Source of the DNA: Neospora caninum Liverpool
Lineage: Eukaryota; Apicomplexa; Conoidasida; Eucoccidiorida; Sarcocystidae
NCBI RefSeq assembly: GCF_000208865.1
Contig: NC_018393.1
Coordinates: 682,001-746,000, forward strand
Length of the DNA: 64,000 nucleotides
Direction of reading: 5' to 3'
Part shown: positions 50,455 through 63,888 of the stretch, piece after piece
How the letters are laid out: each line of letters opens with the position of its first letter
How positions within the stretch are numbered: the first letter of the stretch is position 1
Made by a program: the position numbers and the translations under genes
The notes under the pieces: generated by a model
Told to the model about the DNA's origin: nothing
Database searches by the model: none
What the model saw: the letters and a program-made list of their open reading frames with translations, nothing else

Positions 50455-53400
50455 GATCAGTAGACACGAGGAATATCGCTGCGACAAAAAGCCGAATCAA
50501 TGGGACCGTCCACAACGATATTCACTGTTCGGAACACGCTAAACATCAGAACAAGACTGGCGCCACAGGTGCCTTGGTCGTTGCACAACAGAGGCGTTTG
50601 TTAAAAGCGCCCTGGGACTACAAAACACCTAAACAATCCGGAATCAAAGGAATTTGCCGCTGTCTAGCAATACATAGCGGAGTGGCCTCCTTATAGGCGT
50701 GCCAGCACGCGATGTGGGGCTTGACAGAGCACGTCCAGCGAAGCGTTAATGCCGATGTGCAGGCGTTGCCCGATGCTAAGAAACAAAACAGGTGCCTAGA
50801 AATTTGTTCGCGGGGGAATGCCAGGGGCAAACTGCTAACAGAAGCACAGGCTGCTTTCACCACCGGCGTACGAGACAAAGCTCCGGAGCCGCAGAGACGG
50901 CGTCTTGCTTTTGCTCCTTGCCACAGTAAAAGGCCAAGACAGTTTCATCACAGCGTGAAAAAGGTAATAAACAAAGAGAAAACAGTAAGCAGAGAGAACT
51001 GGGAATTACGCCCCACTAGGGACAACCCGACAGTGCGACAGAAGATCTCTATGCGCAATCTCCTGCAGACACCACGCCTACTGGGGCCGCCAGTTGTCGT
51101 CCACGAAGTTGCCACGACGGGGATTGCACAGAGTTGACTCGTTTCACAGCGATGCTGCTCAGAATGCAAGGGCACAAAAAACGGTAAGTTGATTTGAGGA
51201 GGAAATCAAGACACGGAAAAGACGTAAGCAAAGGCAACACTCTAGGGCAGGAGGCGGTTCATCCCGTGCATTCAATCGGCCAGAGTCGAGGTCAACCCTG
51301 CGACCTTTCTCCTACCACATCACTTATGCTCGCGCACGCCTAGCAATGGTTCGGCAATAATGACATGGGCCGCAGCAACTCTAGGACTGTTTCTACTCGG
51401 CGCGTTCCTCCTCGAAAGAATTTCGCCGATACCACAAACCTACTAAAACGTATTCAGAAAATCGGTACGGCAGGCACAAGTTGTGTTGTGGTGCCGCTTT
51501 GGCGTAGCCGCCGTTGCTTGAAGTGGCAAGTCTCTGCCACGTCCCAGCCATTGTGTATGCCCACGGTGGCTGCGCATCCGTGGAAGATGTGTAGCAGCAG
51601 TACGAAGGTCTACTGTGGAATCCGAGTGCACCTTGGTGCTACTTTCAACTTTTGCAATCAAAAGTTCCTGTAGTGAGGCTTGTGCCTGGGGGAGAAGAAG
51701 CACAGAACGGTACGTAATGCTGAAGGGCGAGCGTCTTGCACTCTCGTACACGACAGACACGAAACGTGTGTCTCGCTAGATGCCCTTGGTTGGCGAGTGC
51801 AATCTTGACTTTACGTCTGCTCGGCAACTTTTAAAACTGATCACTGCTCAGTTCCGCAAAAAGAAAAGCAGCCAGCTGCCGCGACAGGGCGCCACAGTTG
51901 CTTCCACAGAAAACGGGTTGGAACTCGTTTCGGTTCTTGACTTCAACGGCAGGCGGCTCGCCCAGGTATCTTGTCGCCGAGCAGGATTTACACCCTAAAC
52001 AGGGCCTTGCAGAAAAAGCTTTACCCTGTCAGCAACCGCCACAACGACTTACAAATTGTGACGCACCTGGTCCCAACGATTTTGCGACCTCTATATGCTA
52101 CGCGCCTGACATTCTGCGACTCTCGCGTGTGTCATACATACGCCAAACCCTGCGTGGGAGGGGGACGGCGCCACTGGCGGCTCACTGTGTGCATCTCTGC
52201 CTCCTCTGCACGACACCGATATGTCAGCCGTATTCTGCTCTTGTTGCATCACTTTACGTATCAGCACTGTGGATGAGCAAACCAGGTCCGCCTCCCCGGA
52301 GACCTGTTTGCCATCTCTCTATGGGTGTCATCGACGGTTCGTGTCACTGCTGTGGAGGCGTCAGTGGAGAACTGTAGCAGGCTCGAACTGGGAGTTCCAC
52401 GCGTTGGCAGGCGTCTTTTTCACAGCATCGTGCCGCAGAACACAGGTTTCTCGCACACGTGATCGGACACAGGAACCCAACTACCCCGGCGAATGGCTAC
52501 TGTAGAGTGGCTCTGTACGACGTGGAGGAAGCATGTTGTCCGTAGTTAATTTACACATGGAATTGGCTTGCATGACACACCATTAGGCTCCTACGTAATC
52601 AAGAAAGTCGACTTTTTGTACGAAGGTCTCTGCAACTAGGCACAGTTTCCTTCAGCCATGTATCCGTAGGTCTCCAGTCCCACCCTAGCGATGCGAATTG
52701 TGGCCCCAGCCTCCATTAATGGAACCTCAATAGCCCATTACGTACACTCTAGAGGCAGGGTCCATAGGCAAAAATGACATGTTAGTGTGTATTGAACACG
52801 GTCCTCGGATCCTGGCAGCGTGCTTGTTAATTTCTCACTGAGCAAGGTGTCCTCTTGCTCCAACTATATCATGGCTGGCTGCTACGGTTCTTGCGAATTG
52901 CAAACCACCCACCCGGCAGTAGGCCGCTCTCACGAACGAATGGCGGCAGCATCTGCCAGTCCACGAGACAAAACGAGGTTGAAACGGGCTTTCTCCAATT
53001 GGGGTTTTGAGTGTTCTAAACACGTGGACCACTCGGAAACAGGTGAAGCGCATATGCGTCTTGAGCGACGGGAAAATTGGTGAGTGTGCCGCTGTGTCCG
53101 TTCTTCCTGTTTCCGCTCCCCGGCTGACTGTTTGTGACGGTAACAGAGTCTCTACGGACACGCCCTCCATCCCGTTGCCGCGGGTGAGGTACAGGATGAC
53201 ACACAGAGAACAGGGGTCCAATTAAGGCTATCCTTCGTGGTCACGTGAAACAAGGGAATGGACCTAGCTTGGGCCATATTGCTGGTTATGTGCTTACGGT
53301 TTCCCTAGGTACCTCCATCGATTACGTGAGGTAGGTCAACGACGTCAGGGCTGTCGTCCTATATGGCAACACAGGACTACTTAGGTGCTGAGGCTGTCCC

Positions 53401-55783
53401 CCCGCATCTGCATGTGACACCCTGACGGTTAAAAGTTGTCTTCACCTCGCCAGCGTGGCATTGCTCGCTAGCCGCGCCTGATCAATTTCTGGCTGTGTCT
53501 ACGACACACTCGTCGGGAAGGTGTAACCCCGTAGTCACATGCTTGTGTCAGCGGTTGTGGTAGGGCTGCTCCGCGTCGACGTTCAGGCATTAGTTGCCTT
53601 ATTCAGAGAATACTTTCTCCGACCCTGCAAATTGTTATCCTTTCGGAGGCGCGGTTCCTCCGTTCTGGGCCTGACGCCTACTGGACGAGTCTGACGCTGA
53701 CAGCGCGGTACCTCAGAGTTGCTCCACCTGGAACACATCGAGGAGCACGGGAGGAACACTTGTGCACCCTAGGATCTTTTGACCAGCATGCAACTGAAAC
53801 TGTCGCATCTGTGGCGCATTACGGGGCAGGAGATGTCGCCGAAAACTGCAACTGCCGTCCCGAACAGATCTCGGGCTCATGCCAGCTCCAGGTCAGAATT
53901 GCTGCGACAGCCAAGAAGTCGAGCAGCTCGATCGGAAGTCGACGTGAGATCCATTCACTTAATGCTTGGGTAGAAGCCACACTCAAGTGGAGCACATGAT
54001 ACATGTCTATTCATGGAAAACTGCTTCAGACTTCTACCTCGAGACCATCCTCCCTCGTCCCCGGTGGGTTCAGCCAGCGGGCGACGCCACGCGCTGGCAG
54101 AAGACATCGTGGGTGAGACGCAGTCCGCCAGTGGAGTACCCATCCCACGTGACAAAGAACATCATTACTACCAAAATCGTGGAACATGGGAAAAGCTTGA
54201 GGGGAAGAGTGATTGTGAGTCGATGACAAGTCTAGCGTTTGTCTTCTTTGCACACGTGGTACCCGCGTGACTGCGTCGCAGCTGCCAGTGCGGGGGGAAG
54301 CATGGTTGAGAGTAGCTCTACTCTCCCAGCGTATCCAGCACGCTTCCCGCATTATTCACCCGTATGGAGAGGTTCATCTACGTTTGGATAATCACTACTT
54401 GCTGAATTGGAGAGATATCTGTTATTCCCCTGTGTGAGGCCGGTGCGCCGCGCTCGGGGCGGCTGACCTGCAGGTTGCGCCCATGTGGCAGCTGGAAAGA
54501 CGGTGCAGTCGCGCGCTACAAGGATGCCGCCCCCGCCACACGCTCTCAACAGAACCCCCCGACGCATGCTTTATAAACATGACGGATAAAAACAGAGAGA
54601 ACAGTTCGTCTAACAAGAAGTATACCAGTCGTATGTAAACACACGAGCCGACGTTTTGCACACACAAACTTTAGACAAAGTAGCAACGGAAGTCTCTCTT
54701 GGCTGCGGCCGATTCCTTGCGGCAGGGGCATCCCCGGACGTTTTGTAAACCACCCTTTCACCTCTACCGAGGTCACTGTCCCACATCCGGTGCCCCAAAA
54801 GTTGTCAAGACACGAACCACTGGGGTGGCAAAATTTCTCGGTGAGAAAAGGGCCATATTTGGGAGATGCAAAACACCAAAGTGGGTCATAAAAGTAAGGC
54901 GTTTCTCGTGTTTATCTCCATCGCCGACTTTTTACTGTCCTAAAAAGTTGTCCAACCGTTTATCTCTAGTCCGTTTCTTTGCGTGCAACTACACAATCCC
55001 GGCAACCCCGCCTCTCTGATTTTACCAGACCCTCGTTTTAACGTCGCCCGTACGACTTTTTTCGATCCCCGTGAACGAGGTATTTGAGTGCGCTATCTGT
55101 TTTGCCGCTCTTGCTTAAGAAGTGTGTGCTTTTGTGGCGTGATCAATAGCTGCTTTTTGATCTGCGATATCCGGCAAGATGCCATCTGGTTTGGTAGCAT
55201 ACAGACACGCAGTGCAGGGTAACGGCACAGTGTTCTGTGGTTGATTGGCTTTCGGATTTCTTGAACAGTTTGACAGTATACCGGACTGGAAACTGCTAGC
55301 AGAATCCGCCATCACTGCTGGAAATTCGATGGCGTTTGCCCCCTCCATAAAAGGCCGAATACCCTACGGTGCACTAAGAATTTTTGCTAAAAAATGACAA
55401 CCGATAATTATCCTTTGTTTGGCGTCTGTTCTGGAGACATCTTTCTTGTGTCCCGGCGGTGTATCACCTCGTTGGGTTAGTCGCTTAGGGCATTACCGAT
55501 GAGACAAAAGCCGCGTCTACGTCGGGGTCCTCTCTGTCAAGACATATTTGCATCTGCTGTTCCGCAGGAAGCGAGGCCATCCTGTATCCCTTTGCTCAGT
55601 CGTGGATGGCGATATGATTTACGGGTATGAGAGTCGTCCTGAGAACTCCGGCCTTCAGTTGGGAAACGTGCAGGGTATGACCGGGACCAGCAAGGTGGCA
55701 AGTTCGCACCTGAGCGGTACCACAGCAAGCAGACAGATGCATTGCAGGGATCGAACCCTCCGTCATCTACGGGTGTAGATACT
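50455..55783. other. Long intergenic / weakly coding region
   Basis: A 5.3-kb interval between the AP2 start (minus) and the large plus-strand gene. A few plus-strand segments between 51.8 and 54.4 kb look exon-like and are listed separately. The rest shows no motif, and 52.5-52.8 kb and 53.2-53.75 kb appear non-coding. A minus-strand sequence near 55750 (ggagggttcgatccctgc) resembles a tRNA B box but no tRNA can be folded around it. Confidence 0.35.
51780..54437 (+). CDS. Possible multi-exon gene, structure unresolved
   Basis: The clearest piece is 51780-51965: an ATG-initiated 62-codon frame (MPLVGECNLDFTSARQLLKL) ending in LDFNGRRLAQ at a clean CAG/GTATCT donor. Two different downstream acceptors (after gagcag near 51983, after ccttgcag near 52012) keep phase and lead to different frames, so continuation is ambiguous. 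Further exon-like pieces are ~53790-53950 (Arg/Ser-rich, NRSRAHASSRSELLRQP), ~54030-54215 (HALAEDIVGETQSASGVPIP) and 54285-54437 (AWLRVALLSQRIQHASRI, ending in a stop). I recognise no domain and could not join them in phase. This may be one poorly conserved protein, several unrelated pieces, or chance frames. Confidence 0.22.
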
Positions 55784-58700
55784 ATGCCACATAACAGTCT
55801 CTCCTTTTTGCTTCCTCCACAGCCGCCGTCCTTCGCTAATCAGGACGTGCGTGACTACGCGAAAACTTCCAGAGAGAAACGAATATTTCCAAATCGATCG
55901 TCAGCTCTTGACGCCGCGGAACTCTTCCGCCATGCATCTTCCGCGTCAAAGCTACCCGAACGAATTCCTCGGGGGCATCATCGGATGTCGATGCACACAA
56001 AGGCTCCCCTGCCTAGAGAGTCTGAAAACTGGATGGGAGGCGATTGTGAATCCTTCCCTGTGGATGCGTCGTTTCCACTCTTTCCTGGAGAGTCGCCGCC
56101 AGCGCAGTGTCAAGATGTCGCCCGGGACGGAGAAAGTTATTTCCAGCCTGTCAATCAGTGGCCAGATACCGACTGGAACCGCCGCCACAGTCGAGCGCGA
56201 GGACTGCCGCATCCCAAGGAGTCGCTACCGCGTTCCGCCTCTCGAAAATATGGACCTGAAGCCTCGACGTCTCAGCCTCGCCAGGTCTCTCGTCCCGGCT
56301 CGGCGACGGCACATCCAAACGCCTGGTTCCAGCTCTCCTTCCATGGTAACGGCGCTGTGGCGTCTACCGAGCGCTCGTACGATGATCTCACGGAAGGGGC
56401 GTACGCGCGCGCCCAGCCGGGTGACCGATCCCGAAATCTCTGTGGAGCGGCTTCGACGCCCTGGCAGTCCAAGAACGTGGACGCGGCTGTCTCTGCGGGG
56501 CATCACCACGTGAGCGAAATCTCGTACTCTGACCCTGTGCGGAAACTTGCTTTGTACTCTCCACCCTACCCGCATTCTCGAGAGGACTGCTCGTGCACCC
56601 TGAGCGACTCCAAGGAGACCAGTGTGGCGGCACTCGACGCTGCGGAAAGACTCCACTCTGACTTCGCCAAGAAAACACGGAGGCGGCGGGAAAAGGACGG
56701 AGTGCCTGTGGGCTGCGGACAGCCGTTCCCGCGCGCCTCCCGCCAGGCGAATGAAGAGGGGAACACAGGATCCGCGCCCTGGAGACCGGGAAGGCTGGCC
56801 GGAGGAGCGCAGTCTCCGGCCTCGACGGGGACGAGCTCCGAGCCTAAGCGGCGGAAAACGGAAGAAAGGCTGCGGACGCGCGAGCGCTGGCGAAACAGAC
56901 TCCCCGAGGAAAGAGAGGCGAAGCGTGAAGCGCCCCACGCGGCTCACGTGAAAGCAGTCGAAGCGAGGAACGGAAATGCGCGAGAAGAGCAAAGCACGGC
57001 GCACGGAGACGGCGAGAGCCGGCCTGCTCCGGAAGAGCGGAACTCGGCGCGTCGCGCCTGTTCGAGATCTGCCGGGAGGCCGCCGGCCAGCTCGGACCCG
57101 TCAGCGCATGCAAGACTTCACTGGGGGACGGAGGGAGAGGCGAGAACGCGAAAACAGGCGCTGCGGAAGGACACCGGCCCTCACGGTGACAGGCGCTCCC
57201 CGGACCGGCATCATGAGGTCGCGTCGGCGCACTGCTTGGAAGTCGATCCCTTTGACTGCGCGAGAGGCGACGGCGCTCTCCGACGCAGAAACGCACACCA
57301 CTCGTGTTTCTGTTCCCCGAGGGACGCATCGGAAGAGGCCCCGGCGACGCTCCCGGTGCGGCCGGAGACGCGGAGCGCGATGTCGCAGGCCGACAGCGAG
57401 CTCAGTGAAGACGAGCGAGCTCAGCGCGACAGGGGCGTGCGCATCGGGGAGCAAAGTGCCTCGTCGCGAATGTACGCACGCGACGCTGAGGGAACCCGCG
57501 AGCCTTGTGCCTCGAGGCGCGCGTCCAGGCGTTCGCTTCGCGGCTTGGCCGCCCCACAGTCTTCCGAGAGACAGGACTGGTCGCCCACGACCGGAGAGGA
57601 AGGATCTGCGTTCTGGGGACAGCTGGTTCCGGGCGGCCAGCAATTGCTGTGGCAGCAGACGACGCGGCGACTGACGGTGGAGGAGGAGCAAGCCGTTGCG
57701 TGCTTTTCAGGGAACTGCGAGGAACAAGCTCTCGCGGCGGATGGGGACGGGGCTGACCTCCAGAGTCTCGACGCGGCGCCAGGTGCCTGTCCGCAGTGCA
57801 ACCCGCAACGCACGCGGACCTCAGGATGTCAGACCCCGCACTGGACCTGGCTTCCGTCGGCTCTTCTCTTTGGCGAGGAGTCGCGAGAGGCCCTAAGCCC
57901 CGACACGGACGTGCGCGACTCGGAGCGCAGGAGAGGCGACGTGCCTTCGGAGACGAAGAGGCTGGTGCATTTCGAGTCAGGCTTCTACGACGCGTCCGAC
58001 CCCGGCCAGCCCGAGGACCTCCACCTTCTGCTGCAGGAAAAGGAGCGGTGCATGCGCGGCCTGGAGAGACAGCTGAGCGCCCTGCAGCTGGAACACCGCA
58101 CCTTGCTCGCGCTGGCTGACGGGCCTTCTGCGCTGTCTCCTGTCTATCTGCGCGCGCCTGAGGGGAGTGGGAGACAGGACGAGAGGGCGTCCTCGAAGGC
58201 GCGGAGTTCGAGCGAACCCCCGGAACACGCCGATCAGATGCCGTTCGCGTTCCTCACTCACAGGGGCTCCCTGCGCTGGACGCGTCCGAGAGATGACTCG
58301 CACGTCCACTCCCACAGCGGCGGCAAGGCGCGTCCGGAAGTTCGCGTCCCGGGACACTCCACGTCGGACTCCAAGTTCCTGGACGAACAGCGTTTTTTCC
58401 CCGCTCTGCCGCTCTACGGAGAGGAGACGCGGTTTGGAGTCGACGCAGGCCGCTCCGGCAACGTTCAAACTTTCCCGCTTTTTCAGAGGCTCACTGACCC
58501 GTGCACGTCGGAGTGCGTCGACCAGAGGAAAGGATCCGCGGGGAATCTCGGCCACGCAAACCGTCTGAGAGAAGAGAAGCTGTATCGCCACTTCCCTTCA
58601 CGACTGCAGCTCCAGCGACATGGTCATCTTTCGGAACAAAGTAAGGCGCCTCTCGCTTCCCACTGGCGAGGCGAGGGCGACGTGGAGGACTGTGACCGCG

Positions 58701-61700
58701 CGAGAGTCGGAGACACTGCTGCAGGAGACAGGCGCGGAGCGCGGTGCCCGCCTCCGGCGCCGCCATTCCTCCAAGAGAGACAGTTCAGCGAGGACGGGAG
58801 AGAGGCTGCTTGGCTTGGGACGCATCGGAGAGCGCGAGGAAGTCGCCAGCGTTTCCCTTCGTGGCATGGCGCGGAACCCGTCGACGAGGCACGGCTGGCG
58901 ACGGCGCGGCAGCGAGAGGCCGTGGTGCAGAGGAAGCGAGCGCGTTGTCAGCACGAGCGGCCTCTCCTTTCAGGGGAGTTTGCGTGCCGCGCAAGTGAGG
59001 AAAAGAAACCAGAAAAATCTGTTAGGTCCTCAAAGTCGCCTACAGAGGCGAGTTCGCCTGCCAGCGGCCGCGAGAGCCGTCGGCCACTGCTCAGCGGAAA
59101 GGGCGACAATCGCGTTTCGGGGCCCCCGTTTCTGTCGTGTATCTCCGCGTTCACGTCTTTCCTTTGCCTCCGTTTTGCCTTCAGGCCGGGCGCACAGAGC
59201 TGTCCCGCCGCCAGGCTTTCCCCGCCTTGCCACGGCGCCCGCGTCGCTGGGCGAGACTTCCCTCGGAGGCTGCGGCAGCTTCCCAGGGCGCGGAAGTGGC
59301 GACGCAGGCGACGCGGGCGGAGGGCGAAGCCTGTGCCCAGAGTGTGACACGTGCTTGTGGAGGAAGAGGTGTCGGCCGCATGCGTTTTTCGACGGCGAAG
59401 GCTTGCCGGCGGGCCGGCTGGGGGGTCGTGACCATGTGGAGCACTTGCCGCGGCTCTACGGTCCTTCTTGCTCGGACGGGACCGACGGCGGAGAGGCGGA
59501 GGCCTTCTACAGGCTGCGTGACGACCTGCGAGGTGGAGAGACAGCGCGAGAGTTCTCGTTCGCTTCTGGCCGCGACGGCGAAGTACCAGCGGCGTGCTGT
59601 TTGGAGGCCTCGTGGGAGGCCGCGCAGTGGCGAGCAAGGGAAGCTGGCAAGAGGGAGAAGCCGGCGGGGCGGGAAGGAAGAGGGAAGGGAGAGAAGGAAG
59701 AATGTTCTGCGCAGAGACGACACGGATTTGCGCCCTGGGACCGACACGCCGAGCCGCAGGGTGCGGAGCTAGACCGGTCACTGTCCTCTGGGCACTCGCA
59801 CGCGCAGCCGAGTTCGCAGGAGGCCCGAGAGGAGAGGGATCGGCATCCCGTCGCGAGAGTAGCTGTCGAGGTTCTTCGGAAAGTCAAAGAGCGCCGCAGA
59901 GAGGTCGCACGAACCCCCCTGGAGAGGAGCACAGAAAGAGACCACGCGCGAGAACACGACGCGGGAGAGCGGTCTGATGTGGACAGTGAATGGGGCGGAG
60001 CTCGGCTGGAGAGGCGAGCAGAGGGAAGCCGAAGGGGGAAGAGGGAGAAGAGGCAAGATCCCGCCCCTGTGGAAACGAGGGGCGACGCATCACAGATGCA
60101 CAAGCGGAGACGCGACAGCCTGGCGAAGGTCGGCGAAGGCCCAGCTGCTGAGCGAGGCGGGGCAGCGCCGAGTGGAGGGTCAGACGCAAAACCGAAAGCC
60201 GAGGCAGGCGACTTGGAGAGGAGGACGACGAGCGAGACGAAACGGAGGGGGAGGAGGAGCGGCGACCAGACGATGAAGGCCGAGGCGCGCGAGAGCAGAA
60301 AGCCGAGTGGCCACGAGGGAGGTCAGGCCTGTGTCGACCGAAGCGACGAGGCGGGGGAAGACGGAGAGAAGGGGAGAGAAAACAGACGGAGAGGCGGAAA
60401 CGCTTCGCGACCTTCTGCCAGGGCCATGAAGCTCAACGCCCCGCTTCGCAGGAGTCCCCGCTTGGAAGGCCAGGAGCAGCGGAGACACGAACACACTGAG
60501 GGGAAAGCTGTCGACGCTTCGAGCGAGACAAAACAGCAGACGATGGAAAGACGGGAGACACAGATTCATCCCGAGCAGGACAGCGAGAGAGCCCCAGATC
60601 TTGAGACTCCAGAAGACACACACTCCGACAACGACCTATTCTCTCCCACGTCCTCTGACGCGCCTGCGTCCCTTTGCACCGCTGGAGACGCGTCTTTTCC
60701 GCGGACTGGGAAAGGAGGGGTGCGGGGCGAGGCGTTCTCGGCGAAGCCTCAGGAGTGTCCGCGGGGTCGGAAGGCGACGCGGCGCAGTCGCAAGGCGAGA
60801 GACGGAAACCTTCTCGCGTCTCGCTCTCCGTTGCGGAACGCCTCTTTGGCTTCGTCTCCCGAACTGAACGCACGCGAAGCGAGTGCTGGTGCGTCCCCGC
60901 CGCCTTCCCGTTCTTTCCCCTTGAGTTCGAACCATGGCTCAGGCGTGCGCGAGAAATCGCGCGTTTTCTGCTCCCCGCCTGAAGGGGCCGTCCCGCCCTG
61001 TGAAAAGTCCACTGCAGAGGCCGTTTTTCTTCAGGAGAGCGCGTCTGGAGCGACGATCCGCGCGCGTCAGAAGCGGGGCCGGGCTGCGGCCACTCCGAGG
61101 AAGGACGAGAAAGCGAAGCGCTCTCCCGCGGTCCACGGCGCGGAGGCGCTGCAGAAATTGCGGCGCGAAGAGCTGGAAACGATCCCTTCGCCGATTGTGA
61201 CGCGCATTCGTCTGGGGCTCTTCGACCGGCTGGCTCTGATGAAACAGAAGATCCCTGCGGGCGAGGAGAACGCGAGGCCGTCCGCCGCGCCGCCGGAGCG
61301 CAAAGGGGACGCAGGCGCAACGATCGACGGCGGAGGGCGAACGCCACGGCGGGGCCAAGGTGCAGGGAAGCCGCCCGGAGAAGAGAACGCTCGGACAGCC
61401 CCAGGAGAGCAGAGAGGAGACAGAGAACTGGACAAAGGAACAGGGACGGAGTCGCACGCAGCGGCCAGGCCCTCTGCAAACCAGGGAACCTCCGATGAGG
61501 GAGGCAGAGTCGTCGCTGGGAAAGGTTCAGGTGAAGATGAAGGAAAATCCGGAGGGAAGGCGCCAGAGGACGGCGCTGATGCGCTGCAAGCGCGCGCACC
61601 TGGAATCTCCAGAGAACACGAGGAAGTTCCCAGTCTCGCCTCTTGCCCCAGGAGCGCGCTCGACGGTGAAGTTCAGGCGGGAGACATGGTCGGCGGCCGA

Positions 61701-62009
61701 CTTGTTCGCCGCGGAGCAGACGTGCGCAATCGCGTGTTTTCGTCGACTTTGCTTCGGCTTATCAACGGAGACATGCGTGCAACAACCGAGAAGGACGTTC
61801 ACCTCTTCATCACCAACTACTGCCTGGAGAAGGGATTGAGGCAGCTTCGTTCTGTCGTCCATGGGAAGAAGATGCGGAAGTGGCCGGTTGGCAAAGATCC
61901 GCTGCTTCGAGTGCTTTTCGGCGATGGAACCGCGTTTCCTGCGAGCAAAGCAGAAATGATGGAGGCTCTGCGCAAGAACAAACACATCACGTACTTTTCC
62001 ATCGCGTAA
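55784..62009 (+). CDS. Large basic, mostly disordered protein with conserved C-terminus, function unknown
   Basis: Two exons, 55784-58640 and 59185-62009 (donor GTAAGG, acceptor ttgccttcag, phase 1), give ~1,893 aa. The ATG at 55784 begins MPHNSLSFLLPPQPP. Most of the protein is low-complexity and rich in Arg, Glu, Ser and Gly, with many RRxxS/ERxRxR basic stretches that would serve as nuclear signals. Visible islands are a CxxC pair near residue 680 (ACPQCNPQRTRTSGCQ), a coiled-coil helix at ~745-785 (LLQEKERCMRGLERQLSALQ), a Cys cluster just after the intron (CPECDTCLWRKRC), and a compact, probably folded C-terminal ~100 residues (LLRLINGDMRATTEKDVHLF, VGKDPLLRVLFGDGTAFP). I do not recognise the C-terminal domain. 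A nuclear or RNA-processing role is suggested only by composition. The first exon also stays open past 58640 to 59347, so intron retention would give a 1,187-residue product. Confidence 0.75.
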
Positions 62010-62265
62010 CGCGGCAGAGAGCAGGAGGGAAATGGGCAATCACCCTTTTTCCGGACACGTTCGAACGCATCGAGACTCTCTCCGCCCCACTTGCTACGTG
62101 TGGAATTATTTATGCATGTGCATGCATGCGAGTCGAGTAGTCCAACAGATTCGTGCTCGTATATGGAGACCAAGATTGTCACACATCCGCTGAATGAGCG
62201 TGTGCCATCTGACATGATGCTCGGAACGTACACAACAACCTCGGCCGATATATACATATTTATAG

Positions 62266-62290
62266 ATATATATATATATATATATATATA
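62266..62290. repeat. (TA)n microsatellite
   Basis: A 25-bp run of alternating T and A, flanked by related ATATTTATAGATA sequence, lies about 250 bp downstream of the large gene's stop codon. Confidence 0.92.
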
Positions 62291-63545
62291 GCTGTATTCG
62301 TATTCACATGTTCATAGATGTCTATGTGAGTAGGTGCATCTGTGGAAAATTGCACGACTAGCAAGTAGTGAAGAGAAGACAGAGTGACACCAGAATTCGC
62401 ATCGCGGCAGAAAAAAGGACCCGTTCGTCGCAGATCCACCAACGTTCAAAAGATTCTCGAAGAGAGCTCGATGGGGAAACGGACGCGCCTGACCAGGCAA
62501 GGCAAGGCGCCGGCGGACTATTTTCCGCGAAACGAGGAACAAGGATAATGACTTATTAGCCGGAGTTTGTTGCGTCAGAACACTGGAGCGACTCCAGAGA
62601 AGCGTTTGACCCCGCACAGACGACATACATGGTTGCATTTGTGAGATTATATCCACTTATTTACGGGATTCGTGTTCGCTACTTGCGAAACGAGCTGCGC
62701 GTGGAACGCACTTGTGGACGCGGGCGATCGCGGTCCGCCCCTCCCTTTTGAGCGGCCAAGAGGGAGGTGAAAGTGGCCAAGCCGACGCAAGAAAAGAAAG
62801 GACACAGGTTGTCACGAGGGAAATAGACTAGGAGAAACAGGACAGTGCGTCTCTCTTGGGCTCGCAGCGGCAGGGACTCGCTGGTTACATACTTACCGAC
62901 AAATTGCATAACTCTGAGTAAATGCAAAGGCACATTACGTAAGATATTCTAACGCGTCCGCCCCGTCCCTCGAACACTTTGGCAGAAGACAGCGAACCCT
63001 GTCTGAGGGCTTCGCGATCGGAACGGACCTGCGACACCGCACGAAGAGGAACGCGCGCGCGTGTGTGTGTCTGAAAGTGTACCAAGAAACGCGCAGCCTG
63101 TATTGTCACGCATGTGCACGCTTGTGAGGCACGCGTTTTTCTTCGACTCTTGACGCTGAGGCGTCTTCCTCGCGAAAGAAACGCGTCAGACGTGGCCGGC
63201 CACGACAACAGCCGCTCCGTCAGGTGACTGCTCCAGTCCCGTGATCATCGGCATCTGCGTACTTGGACACGTCAGACGTAGTTGCATGGATCTGGGTCTC
63301 GATTGCGGGATCTGCACTGCGTGTTGTTGGCCTGCATACACGCATGTTGTGTCGCTAGCGGACACGGTACACCGGGTCAAGCGCGTCCCGGTTTCGCCCC
63401 ACCGAAGTTGAAGCCTACGAGGGTTTTGGGTGCGGTGCTAGCTCGCCGTACTTAACGGGCGTCTTGCCTCTTGTATTCCGTCGTTTCCCCTTCGCCCGCT
63501 TTCGAGGGAAGCGTGTGGCTGTTGTCGGGGCAGTCAGGAGCCGCA

Positions 63546-63888
63546 TGTTCGCCCTGGCCGTGCTTTTCATTGCGCACGTGTGTGTCCGAATTCGTGAAAA
63601 CGTGCATGCGGTGACAGCAAGAAACTGGGGCACGATCCACCCCGTGCGCATGTGGTTGTCCTGGAAGACCGGATGAATCCTCTGTTTTCAACTCACAGAG
63701 AATTGCAAGGAACCCTACAAACTTCCGAACAGAGCCTATTAAGTGCCGCGGTGCAAGAGACAGAATTTGGGGTGACGCCTAGAGATGCGGACAGTCCAGA
63801 AGCAACGCGTCCGGTCGCTTGTGGTAAGGAAGTAAAAAGGGGAGAACACTGGCGGAAGTTGCGGTGCCTCAGAGGCTTTTTGTGTACT
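63546..63888 (+). CDS. Possible 5' exon of a gene continuing beyond the right edge
   Basis: Two overlapping options exist. An ATG at 63546 opens a signal-peptide-like frame (MFALAVLFIAHVCVRIRE) that stops near 63676. An ATG at 63673 opens another frame (MNPLFSTHRELQGTLQTSEQ) that reads to a plausible donor, ACTAG/GTGCGTG, at 63888. Only one can be the true start and nothing downstream is available to decide. No family is recognised. Confidence 0.25.

Noticed and set aside
55741..55765. tRNA B-box-like sequence on the minus strand
   Set aside because: ggttcgatcc is present but the T stem pairs badly and no A box or acceptor stem is found at tRNA spacing.
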